Assembly (NCBI GenBank): GCA_024811115.1
Contig: JAKOGH010000264.1
Span: forward strand, 1 to 64,000
DNA from: Terana coerulea
Lineage: Eukaryota > Basidiomycota > Agaricomycetes > Polyporales > Phanerochaetaceae
Reading direction: 5' to 3'
DNA: 64,000 nt
In this document: positions 24,740 through 35,772 of the stretch, in pieces
How the letters are laid out: the number at the start of each line of letters is the position of its first letter
How positions within the stretch are numbered: position 1 is the stretch's first letter
Notes under the pieces: model-generated
What the model saw: the letters and a program-made list of their open reading frames with translations, nothing else
Databases searched by the model: none
Told to the model about the DNA's origin: nothing
Program-made: the position numbers and the translations under genes

Positions 24740-25779
24740 CGGTCATTCGCAATTCACGAACGACGAGGCTGGTGGGCCGTCTTAGACTATGATGCTTAGG
24801 TAGGGAGATGGTGGTAGGGCAGCAGGTAGCACGCGTGCCGCCAATGAGGTGTGTTCGGGAAATAGACGCCCTTTGGCGGCTAGGTTAGGGGCAAACGCCA
24901 CAAGGCCGTTGTACAGATTTGGAACTTAGTTCTAGCGCTTAGTGCGCTTAGTTCATTTCGCCCACCATCCCTCTGAGCGATTGACTGCTATACCGCTCCA
25001 TTCCGCCTCAATCGTTGTAACTCTCAGATAATCTGACGTGCTGTAAGGTGAGCAAATCATAACAATGTATGAGTTGTTGGGAGAACTGACTCTAGGCTTT
25101 TCGTCTAGCTCTAACGTTTAAGTACTTACACTCTGGCAGTTTCACCAACCTATCACGAGGGCACATCTCGGTGCGTACTCCCACCAAATGAATCTCTACT
25201 GGATCTTTCATTACTCGATTGTTCTTTGCTAGTCGGCCCGCGAGATATCTCGAACCGCTGTGAAGTGCACCCGTCGAACATCATAAACTCAATACGAGGA
25301 TGACATGCTCGCAGGAACGTGGTCGAATCGGCCCTTCAGTCTTTAAGCTTACGACAGCACCAACTCCTCGGGCCTAGCAGCTATGGAGGGCCCAGCTTCC
25401 AATGACGTGACTGCTGCTTGAGCGCCGGGACCGTGGGATGTAATACACTTGCTGAACGTATACCCAATTCCCCATCGAGGTATGTTTGCGTTTTGCATGG
25501 CCCTTCGATCAAGATCCTATGACTTCGTTGTGCTGATTCTCTGTCGCCTTCAGTGCGGTCAAGCATCCTGACTCTACACCTGACCCCAAGTTCCACTCAT
25601 TTCGGCGGCGTTCACTTCACTCTGCAAGATGCAGCTGATCTTGCCTTCCGCACCGCAGGCCCGCCTCGTCTGGATGGTAAATATTGAAGCAGTTTTACCC
25701 TGGTATTTATACCATTCTCGTACATGACCCTGTGGATTTGCACCGTAACGCAAGTGCTTTGCAAGTCGCCCTCGCAGCG
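24740..25779. other. Intergenic region upstream of the coiled-coil and GH3 genes
   Basis: The interval lies between two divergent genes and should contain both promoters. I see no ORF or RNA gene that I can support and no strong repeat. Confidence 0.4.
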
Positions 25780-28247
25780 ATGACCCAGTACTGGCGCAAC
25801 CTCGCCCTTGCCGCGACTCTTGCTGCACCTCCTATCGCCCTCGCCGCTTTCCCGGATTGTACAAATGGGCCTTTGAAGAACAATCTCGTTTGCAATCCCT
25901 CCGCCGATCCCGTTTCTCGAGCCCGAGCTGTCATCGACCTCTTTACTCTCGATGAGCTCGTCAACAACACCGTCAACGCCTCTCCTGGTGTACCCCGCTT
26001 AGGACTCCCAGCTTATAACTGGTGGAGCGAAGCGCTGGTAAGTAGTCCAAATCATGTTGCAAGCCAGCTGTCTTACAGATTGCTTCACATTAGCATGGCG
26101 TCGCCATCAGTCCTGGAACCAACTTCTCTACTCCAGGCACTCCATTCGGCTCTGCCACTTCTTTCCCTCAACCTATCCTCATCTCAGCGGCTTTCGATGA
26201 CGAACTCGTGCACGCCATCGCGACCGTCATCAGCACCGAAGCCCGCGCCTTCAACAACGCCGGACGCGCGGGCCTTGACTTCTTCACTCCCAATATCAAC
26301 CCTTTCAAAGACCCGCGGTGGGGTCGCGGCCAGGAGACGCCCGGAGAGGATCCCTTCCACATAGCTCAGTACGTCTACCAACTCGGTGACGGGCCTGCAG
26401 GGTGGTCTGTCGCCGAGCCCGTTCTACAAGGTTCTCGCCGACTGCAAGCACTTCGCCGGGTACGATCTCGAGAACTGGCACAACAACAGCCGCATGGCGT
26501 TCAACGCGATCATTTCTAGCCAGGACCTGGCAGAGTACTACACGCCGTCGTTCCAGAGCTGCGTCCGTGATGCCCATGTCGGGAGCGTCATGTGCTCGTA
26601 CAACGCCGTCAACGGCGTTCCGTCGTGCGCGAGCCCGTATCTGCTCCAGGATCTCATCCGTGAGCATTTTGGACTCGGCGAGGGATGGATCACGTCCGAT
26701 TGCGACGCGGTCGGGAATGTCTTCGACCCCCATCACTATACGACAACGCTCGTCAATGCCTCTGCCGTGTCGCTCAAGGCTGGAACCGACGTCGACTGTG
26801 GTACTTCGTATTCAGAGACCCTTGGCGACGCAGTAAACCAGAAGCTCGTCACGGAGGACCAGATCAAGCATTCGCTCGTCCGCCTTTATAGCTCGCTCGT
26901 TCGGTGAGTGACCCAAATGTTCAAAATCTTGACATCGGGAATTAACGAGATGCACTTCTTAGCTTGGGGTACTTTGACTCGCCCTCGAAGCAGCCCTTCC
27001 GTCAGCTTGGATGGTCCGATGTGAACGTCCCCTCCGCACAAGCCCTTGCTCTCACTGCCGCCTCAGAAGGGATAGTTCTCCTCAAGAACGACGGCTCGTT
27101 ACCCTTCTCTAGGTCGATCAAGAAGGTCGCACTCATTGGGCCAATGTCCGGTGCGACAACGCAGATGCAGGGCAACTACCAGGGCATCGCGCCCTTCCTG
27201 GTTAGCCCGGCAGACGGGTTCGAGGCTGCCGAATTCCAGGTCACGCAGGTCAACGGGACGACGGTCGCCGGCAACGACACGAGCGGGTTCGCGTCCGCTA
27301 TCGCCGCCGCGAAGGCCGCAGATGCCGTCATCTACGTGGGAGGCATCGACGAGACCGTCGAGTCTGAGGGCAACGACCGGACGTCGATTACGTGGCCAGG
27401 AAACCAGCTCGACCTGATCACTCAACTGGAGCAGGCCAGCAAGCATCTCGTCGTCATTCAGATGGGTGGTGGTCAGGTTGACTCTTCTTCGCTGAAGTCG
27501 AGCAAAAAGGTGCGTCATGGGTATTGCTTCGGTGTCGTTGCCGTTGTGCTCATTCGCAATCTGTAGGTTAACGCTCTGCTCTGGGCCGGATACCCCAGCC
27601 AGAGCGGCGGCACTGCGATTGCAAACATCCTCACGGGCAAAACCGCCCCCGCAGGCCGTCTCCCAATCACGCAGTACCCCGCATCCTACGTCGACGCGAT
27701 CCCGATGACCGACATGGCCCTCCGCCCACACGACGCCTCTCCCGGCCGCACCTACAAATGGTACACCGGCACGCCCGTCTTCGAGTTCGGCTTCGGGCTG
27801 CACTTCACGACGTTCGACCTCGCGTGGGCGTCCGCCCCACCGGCGAAGTTCGCGATCGCCGACCTCGTCGCCCAGGCGAAGCGCTCCGGCGCGGCCTTCA
27901 CGGACCTCGCGCCGCTCTTCACGTTCCGCGTGGACGTCAAGAACTCTGGCAGGGCCGCGTCGGACTACGTCGCGCTCCTGTTCTCGCACACGACCGCCGG
28001 CCCGAGCCCGGCGCCGCTGAAGCAGCTCGTGTCGTACACCCGCGTCAAGGATATCGCGCCGGGAAAGACCTCGATCGCCGAGTTGAAGGTGGCGCTTGGG
28101 TCGATCGCGCGGGTGGACGAGAACGGCGACAGCGCTCTGTATCCGGGAACGTACCAGGTCTGGGTGGATACGATGAAGGAGATTGCCCATACATTTGAGC
28201 TCACGGGCGAGCGGACGCAGATTATAGCATGGCCTCAGCCGCGTTGA
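25780..28247 (+). CDS. Secreted GH3 glycoside hydrolase, beta-xylosidase-like
   Basis: Four exons encode about 765 residues, close to the usual fungal GH3 xylosidase length. The signal peptide reads [16 protein letters not shown], followed by mature [10 protein letters not shown]. Then come [56 protein letters not shown] (a hallmark GH3 segment), [31 protein letters not shown] and [12 protein letters not shown]. The first Asp of SDCDAV (about residue 288) is the expected nucleophile. The C-terminal (alpha/beta)6 and fibronectin-like domains follow ([31 protein letters not shown]). It would release xylose from xylo-oligosaccharides outside the cell. One extra G near 26385 (YQL to VTGLQGG) breaks the frame; as all else is conserved I suspect a sequence error. 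The start at 25780 was chosen because it opens the signal peptide. Confidence 0.9.
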
Positions 28248-28586
28248 GGCGTCTTATCTACCAGGTGGTCCGGTTGATTCAAGGACTGTACATAGTAGGG
28301 GTTGTTTTACATGCATGAGCGCAAGCGAAACGGTGCCTCGATATGACTGTTTCGAGATGTAGGATCAGCAAGACGATGTGTGTATTCAAAGTAAACATGC
28401 GTATAATAGATTTCAGCAAAGCAACGGGGGATATCGTAGGCTACAAGATCATGTAAAGCAAAATACAGAACAACAATATCATAGCATTGTGAGTCAGCAG
28501 AAAAGCAAAATGCGTCAGAGAGAAAAACCCCTAAATGTCATCTGTGCAAGAAGAAATTGTCCGTAGCAAAAGAGGCACTAGGTGAC

Positions 28587-31500
28587 CTACACGAACACAA
28601 AGCTGGTGTTCGTAGCCAGCTGTACCTTGGGCTTCGACGGTGTGCCGGTTTTCACCACTATCTTTTCCATGGTGGCAACTGGGATGATCGCCTCGACAGC
28701 CGGGCCAAGATGCTTGACAACAGTAGCGATCCTGATCTTGACGGAGCCTGAGGTGCGCAGAGACAAGAGCAACTGCACCAAAGGCACGAACTTGGCTTTG
28801 GGCCCGACCAGACGGATGGGTTTTGCGGCGGAACGGGCGATGGTGGGCGAGACAGAGCGAGCCGGTGGCGGGGCTGATGCGGACGAGGTGAATCCCGTGA
28901 ACGCCTGGGCTGGCTGGCTGCTGGCGGCCGGCGTGATGTACGCCGCATTCGGAACGAGGCTAACAAAATGGCGCTTGCGCGCACCGCAGCTGTCCTTCAT
29001 CATCTTGCTCTCGAGAATATTCTGGCGGATAGCCTCCGCTATCGTTTTGTCGACCGCGACGCTGTAGCCCTTTGCCGGTTGGTCTTTCGGCTTGAGGTTC
29101 AGTAGCAGCTTGCGTAGGTCTCCTATCTTCACTCCGAGTCGGCCCTCTGAGGTTGTAGCCTTCTGCGCGTCAAGAGTCGCGATGATGGGCCAGAATTTGT
29201 CCTTCTCCCCGTCCAAAGAGATTGTGCGAGAAGACATGTCCGTGCCTTCCGGGGGACCGCGAATGATCGTGTCGTTGTTGGAGGCAGTTAGAGCGACGCC
29301 GTCGGGGCTGGCTACCGGCACTATCGTAGGAGGTATAGACATGTCCGTTAATTGCCCTACATCGGAAGATGCTACGGAAGCCAATACCACGGGAGGTGGA
29401 GACTGGGGAGGAGGCGGTAAATCTCTTGAAGTTGCTGATACCAAAGTGGTGGTCTTTTGGGATGAGGTAGTAGACATCCAAGAGGAAGCAGAAGTCACGG
29501 CTCGGGCCCACCAAGAGGCGGAGGGCGGAGGAACCGACATAGTGGAGGGAGTCGGCGATGGGAAGTCGTCTTGTGTAGGCGGTAGCGTGTCGCGTTCGAC
29601 TCCAGGCTGGGGTTCTGACAGAGCAGCAGCCTCAGCGGATGGCCCCGTTAAAACAGCTGTTCCATCAGCACTCTCGTGAGAGTGCGCCCCTCCCGCCACT
29701 CGCCCAAGTCGCGTCGTCTTCTCCGGGTCCGCGACAGCTAATATAGAGTGCCCACCATCCCGCGTCACGCGCAAGCGGGACTGTACGAGCAGATAGCCCT
29801 GCCCGATAGGTGTGACGGTGGGGACGTCCTCTGAGGCGCTTACGCCAGCGTCAGCTTCAGACGGGGAGGCGCTGCCATCCGTGCCTGCACGCACGCCGAG
29901 CGCGTTCGGAGAGAACATGATGGCCTGGCCAGTGCGGAGCGAAACGATCTGAAAAGTTTCATGACTTAAAACCAGGTTTCGTGGACAGAGTGAAGCCTAC
30001 CTTCTCGAACAGTTCGTTGAAGCTGCTCTCGGCACTCGAAACGTGTCCTGCTAGGATTCGTAGCCACTTTGGCGATGAGAAACGGTGGGCAATAATAAAT
30101 GAGCATAAGTCAAGGAACTTGGTGGGCACAACTGTCGGCTCTTGCGTTGAAATCACGACTCGAGTGGCCAAGTGCCGCTGTTGACGGACAACTGACAGCA
30201 GAGAGTCGGTTAGGCGTGCAGACGTGCCAGACTGCGTATCCGACAAATACTATACCAGAAACATGTTAAGTGGCATGTTCAAAAGTTTCTCGCGTTTCGG
30301 AGCTCACCTTGTGGGCCTCGTCCAGTACTATAAGATGTTATACCATTTCAGCAAAGGAATAACCCGCACAGAGCAGACTGACTGACCGACTAGTTTACCA
30401 GCAGCTTTCACATCAGCCTCAACAAACAGACCCAGTATCAGATCAAAGAACCCGCATGCCGTGGATCCGTCCATGAATGGGGACGAAAGGCTACGGCGTA
30501 GAATTAGCGCTGTCCCACTGGACCATATGGGGGTCACGAACTCAATAATCGTAAGCTGCCCCTTCCGGAAGTGCATCGACACGCGATTAGCCGCACTCCC
30601 ACCCTCGAGACAAGAGTCGAGCAGCGAAAGTCGAAGATTCAGCATGGCTCTCTGGCCGGGGTTAAACCTTTGCTCTTTTAGCTTCGTCCGGAAGCCGGTG
30701 TAGGTGAACTTGTCAAACTCAAAGGAGCGCAAGATTGACATAATTGCCTCCATGTATAGAGGCATCTCTAATTGAGGTGTTATGTCAGAAAGAGCGTTCT
30801 CCAAAAGCGAGAAAAAAAAACATGACTACGGACGGGTGTTATCATCCACCTTCATCATCGCTAGCAACCTTTCACCACTGATATCCTCAGACGCAAAGTG
30901 CAGTGGTTCGACACGGACCGCACGCAGACCGGAATAGGCCCTTCGCATTGCTGACAGGTTGGCGGGTCTGCGCCATATATCAGATAATACGCCAATAGAA
31001 TTTCTTTCTGTTCGCTTACAAGACTAGAACGGTCACCGTGGGCGGTGTGGCACCGCCACCTCGTTCTGCGTCGAGAATAGCCAAATAAGCTGCTTCACAT
31101 GGCTGGACAGCGCCGCCGCCTGCGGCTGTGTCAAAGTGAAAGCTGTACGGCTTCATGTTACCTTGCCGGAGATATTCAAAAAGCAGAATGTTGCGTACAC
31201 GAGAGCACTAAGGGGTGAGGGTAACGTTCCGAGTCTCGTGTCGGACATCAGACAGCTTTCGAGTAGTACAGACGTCGAGTGACTCTTGCCCGAGCCCTAA
31301 ATTTTTATTTATCAGCGGCGTACTATCACTTCACATAAACAGACACACCTGGACGCCACATACCAATGCACTGAATGGCGTGTTGGTATTGATGTATAGC
31401 TTAGGAACGGAGGGTCGGATGGAGAAGTTGGTACCCCGCTGAGCAATCACCCGCCCGTACAGGGCACGCTGCGGCAGGGTAATGTTCCCCAAAACGCCCA

Positions 31501-31621
31501 GGGCGTCGCCGGTGAAGATGGGTGCTGTTTTAAATGCATGTGCCGACCCAGTGGATTCGTCTTCAGGTGAGTCGTCTCCGAGTAAGTCAAGCTCGGGATC
31601 GGAGAATAAATTCCGAGCCAT
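28587..31621 (-). CDS. HerA/FtsK-like P-loop ATPase, copy 1
   Basis: The first exon starts MARNLFSDPELDLLGDDSPE and ends LVCGVQ, joining GSGKSHSTSVLLESCLM to give Walker A GVQGSGKS. Further exons hold FHFDTAAGGGAV-type sequence, MPLYMEAIMSILRSF, FNPGQRAMLNLRLSLLDSCL, LSSPFMDGSTACGFFDLILG, Walker B VLDEAHK, LTDSLLSVVRQQRHLATRVV and ISTQEPTVVPTKFLDLCSF (a Gln-containing sensor-like strand as in HerA/FtsK ATPases). The tail from VSLRTGQAIMFSPNALGV onward is one open frame. It comprises a Ser/Pro-rich linker, a first winged-helix-like module (DGEKDKFWPIIATLDAQKA to HFVSLVPNA) and a second (VRLVGPKAKFVPLVQLLLSL to NTSFVFV). I recognise the ATPase core as an uncharacterised fungal family; the function is unknown. 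Confidence 0.8.
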
Positions 31622-31737
31622 GGAGGGAGAGGAGGGTTCTATGGAGCAGTCTGTCCAGTACCAGCTATCGGTGTGGTATATGTAGGGCTGACGTACGGGC
31701 AAAAAGAGACTCAATTTCCAGAGTTAACGACTCTGGT

Positions 31738-32060
31738 TTATGTAGGTCTGAGGGACCACGCCTCGAGGCCGTCGTTACGTTCGCGCTTGCTCCCAACACT
31801 TCTCTCCGAGTGCAGGGCAGCTGGGATCTGCCAACGACGCCATGCGCAGTATTCCAGAAGGTGAATGCAAGCTGAGGGACAGCTTCTGCTTTGCCCTACT
31901 TCAGGCTGCATTTCTCGTGTGGACGCACGAGCACAACTTGCAAGCCGGGACCCGAGCAGCAGCAGCCGCCAGCGCGTCCACGTGGAAGCCAAGCAGGGCC
32001 AAACAAGACGCGAAGACGTCGCGTCGCGCGCGAATTGACTCATTCCTCCCGCTCACTGTG
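31738..32060 (-). promoter_or_regulatory. Conserved upstream region of ATPase copy 1
   Basis: This stretch aligns with 35195-35535 (copy 2) and, less completely, 38800-39130 (copy 3). It includes CCTCGAGGCC at 31761-31770 (about 140 bp from the start), CTTCTCTCCGAGTG, GACCCGAGCAGCAG, the E-box CCACGTGG at 31978-31985, and GCCAAACAAGACGCGAAGACGTCGCG-like sequence with a GACGTC core. Conservation outside coding sequence suggests a shared promoter or 5' untranslated region. Confidence 0.6.
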
Positions 32061-32097
32061 ACTCCGGCTTCTTTCTTGACTGGTCTTACTTGCTTGA

Positions 32098-32420
32098 ATC
32101 TTTGGTCTGGGTGGATATATATACGACGAGGGAGATTGCGCACACTGTCTGAGCTTAAGCGCTTACGAGCTAGCGGAAGCAGACTACAGCCTGGCCTCAG
32201 CCTCGCTAAGTTGTCAGGTGGTAGAACTGGTTTGAGGACTGCATGATAGGTCTTGGTTTCTTCACATGAGCGTATACGGAACAGTGCATTGATATGACTA
32301 ACTTGAGATGTGCGATAAGTAAAACGATGTGAATTTAAAATAAATATGTGTAAAACAAATTCGAGCACCGGCAAGAAAAGACGATATCATGGGCTGGTAC
32401 AAGATCATGCAAAGCAAAAC
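32098..32420 (+). pseudogene. Remnant of the GH3 gene 3' end and downstream DNA
   Basis: The order GGTCTGGGTGGATA, GAGATTGC, GAGCTTA..., GCCTCAGCC, then TTCAGA-poor flank, ACATGAGCG, TTGATATGACT, GAGATGT, AAGACGAT-like and ACAAGATCATG...AAGCAAAA follows 28160-28470 step by step, across the GH3 stop codon and about 220 bp of 3' flank. It encodes no usable protein. Its place immediately downstream of ATPase copy 2 mirrors the intact GH3 downstream of copy 1. Confidence 0.72.
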
Positions 32421-32540
32421 ACAGGGAAAAGCTATCTAGTCATATCAGAGCATCACAAGGATAGAGCGGGAGGATGAGATACGTCGAGAGCAGGTAGACG
32501 TCAATTTCATGAGAGTAAGAACCAAGAACGCATGGATGAC

Positions 32541-35068
32541 CTAAACAAACACATAGCTAACATCGGGAGCAAGTCTAATCTTTGGGGTTTATGGCAGTAC
32601 TGATATCCAGAATCACATTCTCCTTGATGGCATCCCGGATGAGAGCTTCGGCCCCCGGCCAAGCTGCTTCACAGCGCCCTTAACCTTGATTTTGATGGAC
32701 CCAGTTTGGGCCTGTCGAGACATGAGCAGCCGGACCAAGGGCACGAACTTGGCCTTGGGGCCGACCAGACGGACGACTTTTGCATTGTTATGGGTGGAGG
32801 CTGTCGGAGAAGAGTAGGGCGGTGGTAGAGTTGCCGAGGGGGATCCCGTGAACGCCTGGGTCGGGTAGGTACTGGGTGGTAAACGTCCGACTGCGGGTGC
32901 CGAGGAAGTGGACATTTGGGGCACGGCAGCAGACATCCAAGAGGTAGTAGAAGTCGAAGGGGCCCACCAAGAGGCTGCGGGAAGAGGAACCGACATGGGG
33001 GACGAAGTCCGTGGTGCCCAATAAGCTTGCCACGCAGGCGGGTGATTGTTGCGTTCGACCTCAAGCTGGGGTTCTGACGGAGCAGCAGCCTCAGCGGGTG
33101 GCCCCGCTGCAGCAGATGCTCCATAAGCACTCTCATGAGAGTGCATGCCTCTCCCTGATACCCGCCCAAGTCGCGTCGTCTTCTCCGGGTCTGAGACGGC
33201 CAGATGGAGTGCCCGCCGTCGCGCGTCACGCGAAGGCGGGACTGGACGTGCAGGTAGCCCTGCCCGATAGGTGCGACGGTGCCGATATCCTCGGACGCGC
33301 CGACGCCAGAGTCGGCCTCGGACGAGGAGGCGCTGCCATCCACGCCTTCACGAACACCAAGAGCGTTCGGGGAGAACATAATAGCCTGGCCGGTGCGGAG
33401 CGACACGATCTGGCGCAAGTCATAAGTAAAGAGACAATCCGCGCGAACAAACAGAAGGCTACCTTCTCGAACAGCTCATCGAAGCTGCTCTCCGCGCTTG
33501 ACACGTGTTCTGCCAGAAGGCGCAGCCATTTCGGCGAGGAGAACCTGTGCGCGATGATGAACGAACAAAGGTCGAGAAACTTCGTTGGTACAACCGTCGG
33601 CTCTTGCGTCGAGATGACGACTCGTGTCGCCAGGTGCCGCTGTTGGCGGATGACCGAGAGGAGGGAATCCGTCAGCCGAGCGGACGTGCCGGACTGCGTA
33701 TCCGAAAGATACTGCATAGCAGATTGTCAGAAAACAAAAGTATGCGTATTTCGGTTACATGCGCTTACTTTGTGCGCTTCGTCGAGAACTACGGCCGAGA
33801 AGGAATGGCAGTTAGCACAATTTCTTCGCAGGCTATGTGTGCGGGCTCACCGACAAGCTTGCCAGCGGCTTTCACATCAGCTTCGATGAATAGCCCCAGA
33901 ATTAGATCAAAGAACCCGCACGCAGACGAGCCATCCATAAAGGGAGACGAAAGGCTGCAAAACACAATCAGAATAATCAACTTCTAGCGAGGTGTACAAT
34001 TGCTTACTCAATTATCGTCAGCTCCCCTTTCTGGAAGTGCGTCGATACACGATTCGCGGCGTTTCCACCCTCGAGACAGGAGTCGAGGAGAGAAAGTCGA
34101 AGATTGAGCATCGCTTTCTGACCGGGGTTAAATTTCTGGTCCTTCAGTTTCGTACGGAAGTCTGTGTAGTTGAAGTCTGACTCCATGGAGCGAAGGATGG
34201 ACATGATCGCTTCCATGTACAAAGGCATTTCTGTGATGACAATCTGGTTTGCCAGCAGCCCGACGAACTGGCAAGGTCGAGCACGTACGAGCATTTTCAT
34301 CTACTTTCATCATCGCCAGCAACCGTTCACCGCTGATATCCTCGGGCGCAAAGTGCAGCGGCTCTACGCGGACGGCCGGCAGGCCAGAGTACGCTCTTCG
34401 CATGGCAGGAAGGTTGGCAGGCCTGAACAGCATATCAGATGATACGTCAACAGAGTTTCTTTCCATTTACTTACAAGACCAGCACAGTCACGGTAGGCGG
34501 TGTAGCACCACCACCTCTTTCTGCATCGAGAATGGCCAGATAGGCTGCTTCGCATGGCTGCACGGCACCGCCGCCTGCGGCTGTGTCAAAATGGAAAACT
34601 ACAGGGCATTGTGTTACTCTGTTGAAAATAATAATAAAATAGAATATGGCGTACACGAGAGCACTAAGAGGAGCAGGTAATGTTCCAAGCCTCGTGTCAG
34701 ACATTAGGCAGCTTTCGAGTAGTACAGACGTCGAGTGGCTCTTGCCAGAGCCCTATATATTTTATCAGCGCTGTACTATTCCGTCACGTATATAGACATA
34801 CCTGGACCCCGCATACCAACGCACTGAAGGGTGCGTTAGTATTGATGTATAGTTTCGGGACGGTTGGTCGGACAGGGAGATTAGTGCCTCGCTGAGCGAT
34901 GACTCGACCATATAGGGCACGCTGTGGCAGGACGCTGTTCCCCAGAATACCCAGTGCGTCGCCAGTGAAAATGGGTGCCGTCCTATTGGCATGTGCCGAT
35001 CCGGTGGACTCATCTTCGGATGAATCGTCTCCAAGTAAATCGAGCTCGGGATCGTAGAATGAATCCAT
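32541..35068 (-). pseudogene. HerA/FtsK-like P-loop ATPase, copy 2, degenerate C-terminus
   Basis: The ATPase part looks sound: MDSFYDPELDLLGDDSSEDE, CGVQ joined to GSGKSHSTSVLLESCLM, MPLYMEAIMSILRSMESDFN, LSSPFMDGSSACGFFDLIL, LDEAHK, and LTDSLLSVIRQQRHLATRVV. The tail is damaged. A base is missing after RDGGHSI (near 33205). The first winged-helix-like module present in copies 1 and 3 is absent, so the linker runs straight into VVRLVGPKAKFVPLVRLLMS. Two more shifts occur near the end (after VKQLG and before RLAPDVSYVFV). If the indels are real, the protein keeps the ATPase core but loses its normal tail. Confidence 0.72.
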
Positions 35069-35194
35069 GGGGAGAAGATGGGAGTTCTAGGAGAGCGGTC
35101 GGTTTAGCGTCGGAGATCGGTATAATATATGTAGGGCTGGCGTACAGGCGAAAGAGGTACGAAGAGACCGCATCTTCAGAGTTGCAGACTCTGG

Positions 35195-35535
35195 CTTATG
35201 TAGGCCTAAGGGACCACGCCTCGAGGCCGCCGTTACGTTCACGCACCGTTCCCAACACTTCTCTCCGAGTGTAGGGCAACTGGGATCCGCCAACCGTGCC
35301 ATGGATAATATTCTGGAAGGTGAATGCAAGCTGCGGGACGGCTTCTGCTTTGCCCTGCCTCAGGCTGCATTTTTCCTGTGTGAACGCACGACGACAGTTG
35401 CAAGAACCACGTCCCGAGACCCGAGCAGCAGCCGGGGCGCCTCCACGTGGAGGCCAAGCAAGGCCAAACAAAGCGCGCGGACGTCGCGTCGCGCGCAAAT
35501 TGGACTCCTCCCGCTCACTGTGAGTCTGTGATTTA
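35195..35535 (-). promoter_or_regulatory. Conserved upstream region of ATPase copy 2
   Basis: This is the best match to the copy 1 upstream region. CCTCGAGGCC is at 35219-35228 (151 bp from the ATG) and CCACGTGG at 35443-35450 (375 bp). The intervening CTTCTGCTTTGCCCTRC block and the GACGTCGCGTCGCGCGC run are nearly identical to copy 1. Confidence 0.6.
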
Positions 35536-35772
35536 TGTGACTAGTACTCCGCTTTCCCTCTTGATTCTGGTCTCACTTGCCTGAATCTTTAGTGTATCAC
35601 CTGTTATTTTCTTGAAACGTCCAGCTCTGCCTTATCGTCTTGCAGTTCCAATCACTGTCTTGACTTGCGAAGGATTACTTTGTCGGGAACACGAGCGACG
35701 CTTGGATATGTAACAATTACGGAAGAAAATTGGTTATCGATTGAGCGAGATACAGACAGGGCACCAGGTAAC

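Noticed and set aside
27099..28190. 363-codon open frame on the minus strand
   Set aside because: Antisense to the GH3 C-terminal domains and low in any family signal.
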